From contig JAICTU010000277.1 in assembly GCA_025936205.1 (NCBI GenBank), positions 1-12,117 on the forward strand: 12,117 nt of DNA. The letters are read 5' to 3'. Position numbers and translations under genes: made by a program. Positions 1 to 7,411 of this stretch are shown here, one piece after another (within the stretch, counting starts at the first letter, position 1; each line of letters begins with the position of its first letter). Below the pieces are notes generated by a model. It was given only the letters and a program-made list of their open reading frames with translations, had not been told where the DNA came from and ran no database searches. This DNA is from Polyangiaceae bacterium (lineage in GTDB: Bacteria; Myxococcota; Polyangia; Polyangiales; Polyangiaceae).

Positions 1-477
1 ACCACGCTGCCCACCTTCCTGCGGCGGCGCCAGACCGAGCTCAAGATCGGCTTGCCACTGCTGGCGGCCCTGGTGCTGGCTGCCGTGCTGTTCAAGGTGC
101 TGCGTGGCTCGGCCCCGCATAGCGCCGCTGCGCCCGTGGACGAGGTCATCCCCGTCCAGCATCTCGATACCACGCCAGCACCGGTGGCTCCTTCGGTCCC
201 CGCCCCGCAGGCGCTCACTCCTCCAACGGTCGCGCCGGTACAGCCGTTACCTGCGCAGCCGTTACCCGTGCAGCCGTTACCCGTGCAGCCCGTGCAGCCG
301 GTGCCCACGCAGTCCGCAGGGGTCCATCCCCAGGCGGCGCCCCCTGCTGCGCAGCCATCCCCTGCTTCGCAGCCGGCGGTGCGCGCCGAGCCGCCGCCGT
401 CCGACCCGCACCCCGCCCGCGGCAAGGCTCCCAAGCGGCGCAGACCTTCTCTGAAGCAAATCGGTATCGAGCAATGA
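1..477 (+). CDS. C-terminal part of a membrane protein with a Pro-rich tail (5' cut by window edge)
   Basis: The frame is open from base 1 to the TGA at 475-477, so this is the 3' end of a longer gene and the TTG at 52 need not be its start. What remains is a short basic stretch (RRR, residues 8-10 of the visible part), one hydrophobic membrane segment (roughly residues 17-36, IGLPLLAALVLAAVLFKVL), then about 120 residues very rich in Pro, Ala, Gln and Val and a basic end (KAPKRRR). A membrane helix with basic residues before it and a low-complexity tail after it is common in myxobacterial Ser/Thr kinases and other envelope regulators, but no kinase motif is visible, so the function is open. 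Its stop overlaps the next start (ATGA), indicating co-translation with the PEGA protein. Three near-identical 15-base units at 241-285 encode QPLPA/QPLPV repeats. Confidence 0.75.
   Translation, partial: TTLPTFLRRRQTELKIGLPLLAALVLAAVLFKVLRGSAPHSAAAPVDEVIPVQHLDTTPAPVAPSVPAPQALTPPTVAPVQPLPAQPLPVQPLPVQPVQPVPTQSAGVHPQAAPPAAQPSPASQPAVRAEPPPSDPHPARGKAPKRRRPSLKQIGIEQ
241..285 (+). repeat. Three tandem 15-base units coding for Q-P-L-P-V/A
   Basis: Units at 241-255, 256-270 and 271-285 follow the pattern CAGCCGTTACCCGTG. The second and third are identical; the first differs at its end (CCTGCG). Shortened units follow at 286-294 and from 295. The unit length is a multiple of three, so copy-number change would keep the reading frame and only alter the length of the Pro-rich tail. 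Each unit carries a TTA leucine codon (247-249, 262-264, 277-279), unusual in such GC-rich DNA. Confidence 0.85.
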
Positions 478-1622
478 ACCCACCCCTCCCGCTCCATCGC
501 TCCTTCCTCCTCCTCGTCTGCGCGCTGGTGGCGCTGCTGTCACTGGGGCGGGCGGCTCACGCCAAGCCGATCCGCGACGAGCTGCCGCGCGAAGCGCGCG
601 AGCAGTGGGACTCCGCGCGCGAGCTGCACGACGCGGGCGACTTCAAGAGCGCGCTGGTCTACTTCAATCGCGCCTACGAGCTGAGCAACAACCCCCGCAC
701 GCTGTTCAACGTGGGCGTGTGCTGGAAGGACCTGACCAAGTACTCCGAGGCGATCAAGACCTGGGAAAAGCAGCTGACCTTCCGCAAGAAGCTGCCGAGA
801 GAAGATATCCAGAAGGCCGAGACGGCGATCCGCGCCTTGCAGCAGTTCGTGTCCACCATCGAGGTCAAGGCGGGGGAAGCCGGAGCGCGTCTGGTCGTGG
901 ATGGTCTCGAGGTCGGTGTCACTCCGTTCCTCGAGCCGATCCGCATCGACGTGGGGCGTCGCCAGCTGCGCCTCTTGAAGGAGGGCTTCGAGCCCGCTGA
1001 AAAGACCGTCGACGTGGTGCGCGGTAAGACCGCGTCGGTCGAGTTCGACCTGCAGCATCTGAACAAGACGGGCACGGTGAACATCACGGTGGAAGGCCCG
1101 GCGTCCGCCGACGTGTACATGGACGGACGTGAGCTCGGACCGGCGCCGTTCAAGGGCCCGGTACCGGCGGGTCCGCACACCTTCGAAGCGCGCGCCACTG
1201 GCTATGCCACCGTGCAGCAAAGCGTCGAGGTCGTGTACAAGGACTCGCTGAGCGTGACCCTGTCGCTGGCCGAGGCCAAGAGCGAGGGCAAGCTGCGCGT
1301 CGTCACCGAGCACCCCGACGCGGAGATTCGCATGGATGGCTCGGTCGTCGGCAGAGGCGCCTGGGAGGGCCTCGTGGCGGCCGGCGGGCATCAGCTGGAA
1401 GTGAGCAAGTCGGGCTACTCTACGCAGCGCCTGGAGGTTACTCTCAATCCGGAGCAGGAACGCACGATCGAGGTCGCGCTCAGCCCCGAAAAATCCTGGC
1501 TCTTCTGGACGGTCAGCGCCGTCGCCGTCGTCGGCGGCGCCTCCTTCGCCGCCTACATGGTCTCGCGCCCGAGCGAAACCACGCCCGTCAACGGCACCTT
1601 CGCCACATTCCGCGCCTTTTGA
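474..1622 (+). CDS. Exported TPR and triple-PEGA-domain protein with C-terminal membrane anchor
   Basis: This 382-residue protein begins with a signal peptide (hydrophobic 11-25, likely cut after the AHA ending at 30). Residues about 40-101 form TPR-like helices (REQWDSARELHDAGDFKSAL, then NPRTLFNVGVCWKD). Three PEGA repeats follow, near 128-193, 200-265 and 272-336; their cores are VVDGLEVGVTPF, YMDGRELGPAPF and RMDGSVVGRGAW, each followed by a G-x-H/R-x-L/F strand and a G-F/Y turn. The third repeat has lost the Pro of the G-x-x-P core. A membrane helix lies at about 342-363 and the chain ends FATFRAF. PEGA domains are small beta modules of bacterial surface proteins, and TPRs bind partner proteins, so a periplasmic scaffold role is inferred. 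The start overlaps the previous stop by four bases and has no clear ribosome site, which suggests translational coupling. Confidence 0.88.
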   Translation: MNPPLPLHRSFLLLVCALVALLSLGRAAHAKPIRDELPREAREQWDSARELHDAGDFKSALVYFNRAYELSNNPRTLFNVGVCWKDLTKYSEAIKTWEKQLTFRKKLPREDIQKAETAIRALQQFVSTIEVKAGEAGARLVVDGLEVGVTPFLEPIRIDVGRRQLRLLKEGFEPAEKTVDVVRGKTASVEFDLQHLNKTGTVNITVEGPASADVYMDGRELGPAPFKGPVPAGPHTFEARATGYATVQQSVEVVYKDSLSVTLSLAEAKSEGKLRVVTEHPDAEIRMDGSVVGRGAWEGLVAAGGHQLEVSKSGYSTQRLEVTLNPEQERTIEVALSPEKSWLFWTVSAVAVVGGASFAAYMVSRPSETTPVNGTFATFRAF

Positions 1623-1652
1623 GAGCCGCGCATTCTGACAGGCCGCACCGCA

Positions 1653-3683
1653 ATGTCTCCTCTCGCAAAACCCCGCGCCCGGCGCCCCCGCCTGACTTCC
1701 GCGCTTTTTCCGCTGGCGCTGGCTTGCACGTCGACCGATCCCACCGAGATCGTCGGCGGCGTCACGACGCAGATCAAAGTCCCCGACTACCTGCGCTCCG
1801 TCGGGATCACGGTACAGGTCGGCGGAGAGGTGAAGTTCTGCGACGCCTATCCGGTGACGAACGGCAGCACGACCTTGCCGGCGACGCTGGGCGTGCTCGG
1901 CTCGAGCGGCATCGATCCGAGCAAGACCGTGACGGTGCAGGTGCTCGGCCTGCGCTCGGACACCACGGATTTCGACACGGACTGCATCACCACGCGGCCC
2001 GAACCGAATGAAATGAACAACCGCGAGGTGCTGGTGATCCGGCGCCGGCGGCTCGGCTTTGTCGACGGGCGCATCCTGTACCTGCCCCTGCCGCTGAAGG
2101 AGTCGTGCACGGACGTCGCCTGCGCTCCGGATCAGACCTGCGTCGCGGGCGCGTGCGTGCCGCTCGACCTCGATCCAAAGACGCTGCCCGACTACAACCC
2201 GCGGCTCGCCTTCGGCACCACCAACACCTGCTTCAACGCGGAGCTGTGCTTGCCCCAGGGCGCCACCTATCCCGCGATCCTCGACGATGCGTCGACTTGC
2301 AGTTTTCATATCGACGTTCCACCCAGTCAGCCCAAGCCGAGCCCCGGTGAGCTGAACGTACGCGCTTTTTACAATTCGTTCGGCTCCGAGGTGCTCGACT
2401 CCGACCTGACGGGGACGGCTCTGGAGCAGCAGGAAGGCTTCAGCTTCACCGATCCGAATGACGCGACGAGGTTCCGCCTCGCGCCGAATCTCTGCGCCAC
2501 GAACTACAACACCGACCGCATCGTCGCGGTCGAGGCCGGCCCGTACTGCACCGCCAAGCGCGGCTTTCAGCCGCTCTGCGACACCTACACTCCGCCCAAC
2601 CCGCGCAGCAACTCTGGCGCGAATGCCGCCCCGAACGGTGGCGCCGGGTTGTGCAGCATCGCCCAGCTGACGCCGGTGCAGAGCGTGGTGTACGTGCTGA
2701 TGGACAACTCCTTCCGCATGTATCCGTTCTACGGGGCAGGCGGCCTGCAGTTCGCGATCGGTCTGCCGCTCGCGAGCCCGATCGCCAAGCGGGCGCGCAT
2801 CGCCTTCAGCCAGTTCCCGGCGAATCCCGCGCAGTGTGGCACCAACGCGTATGCGACGCCGGAGGTCGCCTTCGGCGGCGTGGACGACGTGCGCGGCCCG
2901 ATCGGAACCATCCTCGGCACGAACCTTCCGCAAAACCAGCCCGATCCACCGCAGGTCGCGCTCGAGGCAGCCTTGCAGGGCGCCTACCAGGCGGTCCGCA
3001 CCGCTCCATTGGTCGGCGATGACACCTTCGCGCAGCGTGCGGTGGTCGTGATCAGCAACCGCGACATCGCGGTCGGCGCCTGCATGGGCGTCTCCTCGGC
3101 GCTGGAGCTGGCGCAACAAGCGGCCCAGGGCCCGACGCCGATCGCGACCTATGCGGTCGCCCTCGGCGACCCAAACGAAGACAATCCGACCGCCGACGCC
3201 AGCACGGTGGCGAGCGCAACCGCGCTGGCCCAGGCCGGTAAAACCCGGGTCTTCAACGGCGTGGAGGACGCACTCCAAGGCGCTACGGCCGTGAGCCGGG
3301 TCCTGACCGACGTCGGCTCCTGCGTGTACACGGTGAACCGGCTGGACCTGGGCGATGACGGAGCTGCGGCGCTGCCGCAGGGCTCGTATGTCTCGTACGT
3401 GAACCCCGTAGACCCCGTCAACGCCGCAGCAGGCCCCAAGGCAGTCGACATCCCCTTCAACTCGGCGTGCTCAGCCAGCTCCGGCGCCGATGTCTCCGGC
3501 TGGAACAGCGACGAGGGCGGCCGCGTGCGCATCTGCGGACAGGCGTGCAGCGATCTGCGCAAGGTCATCAACGACGTGAGCGACCTTCACCAGTTCGAGC
3601 AGCTGAGCGCCCCACCGATCCCGCTGGTCGTCAGCTCCCCGTGCGACAACTTCCAGATCCGGCGCGCCAGCCCGACGCAGTAG
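1653..3683 (+). CDS. Large exported Cys-containing protein with degenerate vWA-like domain (probable lipoprotein)
   Basis: This 676-residue protein starts with a basic, then hydrophobic leader ending LALAC at Cys25; the lipobox is imperfect (Ala at -3, Leu at -2), so lipidation is likely but unproven. Residues about 30-145 look like a beta-rich domain. A short Cys cluster at C152, C157, C163 and C168 (CTDVACAPDQTCVAGAC) resembles the small Cys-rich motifs common in myxobacterial surface lipoproteins. Residues about 340-540 have the vWA order: a beta strand ending VYVLMDNSFRM (D351, S353) and a second core strand VVVISNRD (467-471). The metal site is broken: the third position of DxSxS is Arg355, and the usual strand-4 Asp-Gly is replaced by Ser-Asn. 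More Cys residues follow in the C-terminal part. The gene lies 30 bases after the PEGA gene, probably in one operon. The exact function is unknown. Confidence 0.8.
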   Translation: MSPLAKPRARRPRLTSALFPLALACTSTDPTEIVGGVTTQIKVPDYLRSVGITVQVGGEVKFCDAYPVTNGSTTLPATLGVLGSSGIDPSKTVTVQVLGLRSDTTDFDTDCITTRPEPNEMNNREVLVIRRRRLGFVDGRILYLPLPLKESCTDVACAPDQTCVAGACVPLDLDPKTLPDYNPRLAFGTTNTCFNAELCLPQGATYPAILDDASTCSFHIDVPPSQPKPSPGELNVRAFYNSFGSEVLDSDLTGTALEQQEGFSFTDPNDATRFRLAPNLCATNYNTDRIVAVEAGPYCTAKRGFQPLCDTYTPPNPRSNSGANAAPNGGAGLCSIAQLTPVQSVVYVLMDNSFRMYPFYGAGGLQFAIGLPLASPIAKRARIAFSQFPANPAQCGTNAYATPEVAFGGVDDVRGPIGTILGTNLPQNQPDPPQVALEAALQGAYQAVRTAPLVGDDTFAQRAVVVISNRDIAVGACMGVSSALELAQQAAQGPTPIATYAVALGDPNEDNPTADASTVASATALAQAGKTRVFNGVEDALQGATAVSRVLTDVGSCVYTVNRLDLGDDGAAALPQGSYVSYVNPVDPVNAAAGPKAVDIPFNSACSASSGADVSGWNSDEGGRVRICGQACSDLRKVINDVSDLHQFEQLSAPPIPLVVSSPCDNFQIRRASPTQ

Positions 3684-3704
3684 CTCTGAAGCGTCGAGCG
3701 TGAG

Positions 3705-4715
3705 TCAGCGGATGGCGGGCGGCACGAACTGCTGGCATGCGTCGCCGATCACGCTGACGGCCTGCTCGAAGAACGGCGCGTAGTCGTCGGCGCAGATGGC
3801 GCCGAGCGAGCCGAAGGCGAAGCCCTCGACGAACGCTTGCAAGCGCGGAGCGCCGCCGGACCCCAGATCCGCGCAGGGGCCGCCGGGCAGCCCCTGCGGG
3901 CGATTCTCGTCCGCGACCAGGCCCAGCAGCACGAGCGCGCTCTCATCCCCGTGCTTCACCCGCAGCAAGCTGTCGCGCCAGGCCTCGGGTCGACCGGTGG
4001 TCGCCGTGTCGTCTTCATCGGTGACGATGGTCGCGACCAGCACGGCGTCATCGCGCAGGAAGGCATCGTTGCAACCTCCCGGAGCTTCCAGAGTCGCCGA
4101 GGTGGCGCCCAGCAGGGCGCCCACCGGTTGCTCATAGGAGCTGCCGCCGGTGCCCACCCGGGCCATGCAGGCGAAAGTCGCGGCCAGATCCGGTTGCTCC
4201 GCCCCCATGAAGCGCTCACCGCTCGCGAGCGCGCAATCCTCGCCGCCGTGCTGAGCGCTGCGGCGGCCGGCGCCCAGCGTGCCGTCGCATACCTCGTCGG
4301 GGGTGCTCGGCTCGTGCGTCTCCGCGGCCACCACCTCGCCCGGCGTCATGGCATCGGTGTCGACCACCATCACGTGATAGTCGAACGCGCGAAGCTCGCG
4401 CGCGATCACCGACAGGAAACCGGGGAAACTGCGCGCCAGGGCGCTCTGCTCGCGCGCCATCGAGACCGAGTTGTCGATCACGAACAAGAAGTCGATCTTG
4501 CGACAGCTGCCGGGCGCCGCGGCGGGCGCGGGCTCCGAGTAGAAGCTGCTCATGGAGCTCGGCTCGGCGCTCTGCGGACTGGTCGCGCGCGCGGGCGCGA
4601 GCTCCAGCGCGGAGGGTGGCTGGGCGCCGCCGCACGCGGCACACACCAGGACGAGCCCAACGGAACGGAACGCACTGCGGACGAGCGAGCGCTCGCCACG
4701 ACTCGACAGACTCAT
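3705..4715 (-). CDS. vWA-domain lipoprotein with intact metal site
   Basis: I chose the ATG at 4715 (336 residues). The frame stays open to a TTG at 4778, but the extra 21 residues put a basic stretch before an already complete signal peptide, and an AGAGG lies about 12 bases upstream of the ATG. The leader MSLSSRGERSLVRSAF runs into VGLVLVCAACGG, giving a likely lipid-attachment Cys28 (lipobox imperfect, Cys at -3). A Pro/Ala/Ser-rich linker (about 30-70) precedes a vWA domain: FLFVIDNSVSM gives the DxSxS metal motif (D81, S83, S85), T189 is a plausible third ligand, and TIVTDEDD (D233) is the later acidic loop. Several Cys residues (C28, C71 and later ones) suggest disulfides. Such proteins bind ligands or other proteins through a divalent metal at the cell surface. 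The gene converges on 1653-3683 with only 21 bases between. Confidence 0.83.
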   Translation of the reverse strand: MSLSSRGERSLVRSAFRSVGLVLVCAACGGAQPPSALELAPARATSPQSAEPSSMSSFYSEPAPAAAPGSCRKIDFLFVIDNSVSMAREQSALARSFPGFLSVIARELRAFDYHVMVVDTDAMTPGEVVAAETHEPSTPDEVCDGTLGAGRRSAQHGGEDCALASGERFMGAEQPDLAATFACMARVGTGGSSYEQPVGALLGATSATLEAPGGCNDAFLRDDAVLVATIVTDEDDTATTGRPEAWRDSLLRVKHGDESALVLLGLVADENRPQGLPGGPCADLGSGGAPRLQAFVEGFAFGSLGAICADDYAPFFEQAVSVIGDACQQFVPPAIR

Positions 4716-4834
4716 GAAATGCCGCGGCCTCTTCTGGTGTCTTCGGGCGCAGGGGAACCAACGAAGCGAGCGAAGCAAAGCGCAGCGCCAGTCACGCAGC
4801 GCGCGCAGCGCACGGCAACGACGATGCTTCGTTC

Positions 4835-4863
4835 AGCGTAGGGGCGCCGCGCGACTTCGTCAA
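4835..4863 (-). promoter_or_regulatory. Candidate sigma-70-type promoter of the vWA lipoprotein gene
   Basis: On the minus strand TTGACG (4863-4858) is followed after exactly 17 bases by TACGCT (4840-4835). This matches five of six -35 positions and the three most conserved -10 positions. It would give a leader of roughly 110 bases before the ATG at 4715. The match is by eye only. Confidence 0.4.
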
Positions 4864-4992
4864 ACGCGCCGCGACGATCGCGCGCAGCCGTTCCCGGGTG
4901 AAACTGCGGTTTTTCTCGCGGCCATCCGTTTGTATTCGCGCGCGATGAAAAGGCACCCACCTGGCGACCTTTGGCGCGCTGTGGTCGCTCCG

Positions 4993-5018
4993 CGCCGCGC
5001 GCGTCCGCGCGCGCGGCG
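4993..5018. repeat. Perfect 11-base GC-only inverted repeat with 4-base loop
   Basis: CGCCGCGCGCG (4993-5003) and its exact complement CGCGCGCGGCG (5008-5018) flank TCCG. As RNA this would be a very stable hairpin about 105 bases past the end of the debranching enzyme gene. No T-run follows on either strand, so a classical intrinsic terminator is not supported; it could be a 3'-end stabilising or pausing hairpin, or a chance product of CG-rich DNA. Confidence 0.5.
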
Positions 5019-5122
5019 ATTCTCGTTGACGTGCTCTGGAGGCATCGGCGTGCGTGGAACGGCGAGTGCTCGCCCACCCGGCGACTGACTCGCTGGAATT
5101 CCTCCGGGCCGGGGCCCCAAAC

Positions 5123-7246
5123 TCAGCTTTCGAAGCGGGCGGGTCCCGCGTGATAGAGCTGCGCGCTGTACGGCGGCAGCAGCATCACTTCACCGGCGCG
5201 CCGCTCGGTACCGGTGCGCTCGGAATCGGCGCCCTCGGAACTGGCGGTGTCGAACGCCAGGCGCCAGGGCCCGGCCACCGCCGTGGGGATGGTGAAGGGA
5301 ACCGCCTCCGCGTCGGCGTTGAACAGGAACAGGCAGCGGTCCAGCTCGCGCGCCACCGGCTCGAAGGGAGACTCGGGATGGCAGGCGATGTGCACGCACA
5401 AGGCCCGGCGCGCGGCACGGTCCCAGTCGAGAACGCCGAACTCGATTCCGTCCGGGCCAAACCAGCTCACGTCCTTCTCGGGGGAGAGCTCGCTGGGGCG
5501 CCCGTCGAGCCAGCGCGCGAGGCGTAGACCGGGCACGCCGCGCACGAAGTGGACCATGCGCCGCGTGAACTCGAGCAAGCCCGCGTCGATGGTGTTCCAG
5601 TCGACCCAGCTGATCGGGCCGTCCTGGCAGTAAGCGTTGTTGTTGCCTTGCTGGCTGCGGCCCAGCTCATCGCCGGCCAGGAGCATCGGCACGCCCTGCG
5701 AGCAGAGCAGCGTCAGGAGCAGGTTGCGCTGCTGGCGCCGGCGCAGCGCCAGCACCACCGGATCCGACGACGGCCCCTCGCTCCCGCAGTTCCAGCCGCG
5801 ATTGTGGCTCTCCCCGTCGCGGTTGTATTCTCCGTTGGCCTCGTTGCGCTTCTTCTCGTAGCTGAGCAAGTCGAGCAGCGTGAAGCCGTCGTGGCAGGTG
5901 ACGAAGTTGACGCTGGCGCGCGGGTGCCGACCGCCGGAGCGATACAGGTCGGCGCTGCCGGTGAAACGCCGCGCGAACTCCCCTACCCCCGCGCCGCCCC
6001 GGCACCAGAACTCGCGCATCGAGTCGCGGTACTTGCCGTTCCACTCGCTGAAGGGCGTGGGAAACCTGCCCACCTGGTAGCCACCGGAACCCAGATCCCA
6101 GGGCTCGGCGATCAGCTTCACGCGCTGCAGCACCGGGTCTTGCTGCAGAGCACCGAGAAATGCGCTGAACGGATCCACCCACTGCGCGGTGCGCAGCAGC
6201 GCCGGAGCCAGGTCGAAGCGAAAGCCGTCGACGTGCATCTCCTCGACCCAGTAGCGCAGCGAGTCCATCAACAGCTGCAGCACCTGGGGATGGCGGGTCT
6301 GCAAGGTGTTGCCGCAGCCCGTGTGATCCAGATAGCGCCCCGGAGCCTCGGGAGCGTGCTTGTAGTAGGCATAGTTGTCGAGGCCACGGAAACAGAGCGT
6401 GGTCCCCGACTCGTTGCCCTCGCCCGTATGGTTGTAGACGACGTCGAGCAAGACCTCGATGCCGGCGCCGTGCAACGCCGCCACCATGCGCTTGAACTCA
6501 GCCACCTGCTGGCCGCGCTGGCCGGAGCTCGCGAACTGGTTGTGCGGCGCGAAGTAACCGAGCGTGGCGTAGCCCCAGTAGTTGCTCAAGCCGCGGCTGC
6601 GCACGATCGCGTCGTCATCAAACTGATGCACGGGCAGCAGCTCCACCGCCGTGACGCCCAGACGCTGCAGGTACGTGAGCACGCTGGGGTGAGCCAGGCC
6701 CGCATAGCTGCCGCGCTCCTCGGGCGGTACGTCGGGGTGCTGCGCGGTGAAGCCCTTCACGTGCAGCTCGTAAATGACCGTGTCTTGCCAGTCGTGCCGC
6801 GGGCTCTGATCCCCCGCCCAGTCGAACTGCGGATCGACGACCACGCTACGCGGCACGAACGGCGCGCTGTCGAGCGTGGACAATGCTCCGAACGGATCCG
6901 CGCCCACATGCCCGAACACGGCGGGGTCCCAGCGCACGCGCCCTTCGATCGCCCGCGCGTAGGGATCGAGCAAGAGCTTGTGCGGGTTGCAGCGGTGGCC
7001 TGCCATCGGCTCGTACGGGCCGTGCACGCGGAAGCCATAGCGCTGGCCCGGCTGCACTCCGCCGACGTGACCGTACCAGTACGGTCCTTCGCGGCCCGTG
7101 AGCTCCAGCCGCTCTTCGACCCCGTCTTCGTCGAACAGGCACAGCTCGACCAGCTTGCCCGCCTCGGAGAACACGCAGAAGTTGGTGCCCTTGCCGTCGA
7201 AGTGAGCCCCCAGAGGCCAGGCTCGACCCGCACGCACCTCGAACAC
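5123..7246 (-). CDS. glgX: Glycogen debranching enzyme (GH13, isoamylase type)
   Basis: It hydrolyses alpha-1,6 branches of glycogen or limit dextrin in the cytoplasm, releasing malto-oligosaccharides. The 707-residue chain has an N-terminal CBM48-like domain (about 1-110, with RAWPLGAHFDGKGTNFCVFS and YGFRVHGPY), a GH13 barrel (about 150-570) and a C-terminal beta domain. All catalytic regions are visible: DVVYNHT (H273), DGFRFDLA with nucleophile D345 and R343, AEPWD with acid/base E381, and FVTCHDGFT with H452 and D453. Debranching-type signatures GNESGTTLCFRGLDNYAYY and DGESHNRGWNCGSEGP are present, and the length fits the GlgX/TreX group. The start is GTG; G-rich AGGGGGGC lies about 8 bases upstream. 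It stands alone: no glycogen synthase, phosphorylase or trehalose gene is in view. The assignment to the family is firm; GlgX versus TreX substrate preference is not decided. Confidence 0.95.
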   Translation of the reverse strand: MFEVRAGRAWPLGAHFDGKGTNFCVFSEAGKLVELCLFDEDGVEERLELTGREGPYWYGHVGGVQPGQRYGFRVHGPYEPMAGHRCNPHKLLLDPYARAIEGRVRWDPAVFGHVGADPFGALSTLDSAPFVPRSVVVDPQFDWAGDQSPRHDWQDTVIYELHVKGFTAQHPDVPPEERGSYAGLAHPSVLTYLQRLGVTAVELLPVHQFDDDAIVRSRGLSNYWGYATLGYFAPHNQFASSGQRGQQVAEFKRMVAALHGAGIEVLLDVVYNHTGEGNESGTTLCFRGLDNYAYYKHAPEAPGRYLDHTGCGNTLQTRHPQVLQLLMDSLRYWVEEMHVDGFRFDLAPALLRTAQWVDPFSAFLGALQQDPVLQRVKLIAEPWDLGSGGYQVGRFPTPFSEWNGKYRDSMREFWCRGGAGVGEFARRFTGSADLYRSGGRHPRASVNFVTCHDGFTLLDLLSYEKKRNEANGEYNRDGESHNRGWNCGSEGPSSDPVVLALRRRQQRNLLLTLLCSQGVPMLLAGDELGRSQQGNNNAYCQDGPISWVDWNTIDAGLLEFTRRMVHFVRGVPGLRLARWLDGRPSELSPEKDVSWFGPDGIEFGVLDWDRAARRALCVHIACHPESPFEPVARELDRCLFLFNADAEAVPFTIPTAVAGPWRLAFDTASSEGADSERTGTERRAGEVMLLPPYSAQLYHAGPARFES

Positions 7247-7411
7247 AGCCCCTGCCCCCCTACCGACTGCCGTTCCGTGGGCCGCTCATCGAAACCACGA
7301 GCGTCACTAAAACCCAGACCCGCCGCCGAGTCACCAAATTAGCGCCAGGCGTGCGCCTTTCCCCGGCAGTACCGAGTGCAGAGTGCCGCATCTGCTTGGG
7401 GGCAGGAGGCA

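Larger units (their letters stand above)
4716..5122. other. 407-base intergenic region
   Basis: No convincing gene lies here. Frames crossing it are Arg/Ala-rich, lack domain motifs and run into neighbouring genes in other frames. It holds the candidate promoter of the vWA lipoprotein gene (4835-4863, minus) and a perfect GC-rich hairpin (4993-5018). No T-run terminator for the debranching enzyme gene, which ends at 5123, was found. A weak inverted repeat (AACGAAGC at 4760-4767 against GCTTCGTT at 4826-4833) falls in the lipoprotein leader. Confidence 0.6.

Noticed and set aside
540..3278. 912-residue minus-strand open frame
   Set aside because: It lies opposite the PEGA and Cys-containing protein genes, is rich in Arg, Gly and Asp without motifs, and is explained by antisense codon bias in GC-rich DNA.
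3674..3695. Inverted repeat GACGC/GCGTC at the convergent junction as a terminator
   Set aside because: Only five base pairs with a 12-base loop and no T-run.
4760..4833. Inverted repeat AACGAAGC/GCTTCGTT as an operator
   Set aside because: Eight bases with a 58-base gap; no spacing typical of a dimer site.
5549..7342. 597-residue plus-strand open frame
   Set aside because: It is antisense to the debranching enzyme, whose catalytic motifs are all intact; composition is Arg/Ala/Val-rich with no domain.
7247..7411. Promoter or terminator between the antiporter and debranching enzyme genes
   Set aside because: I saw no -10/-35 pair with good spacing and only 4-5 bp stems without T-runs.
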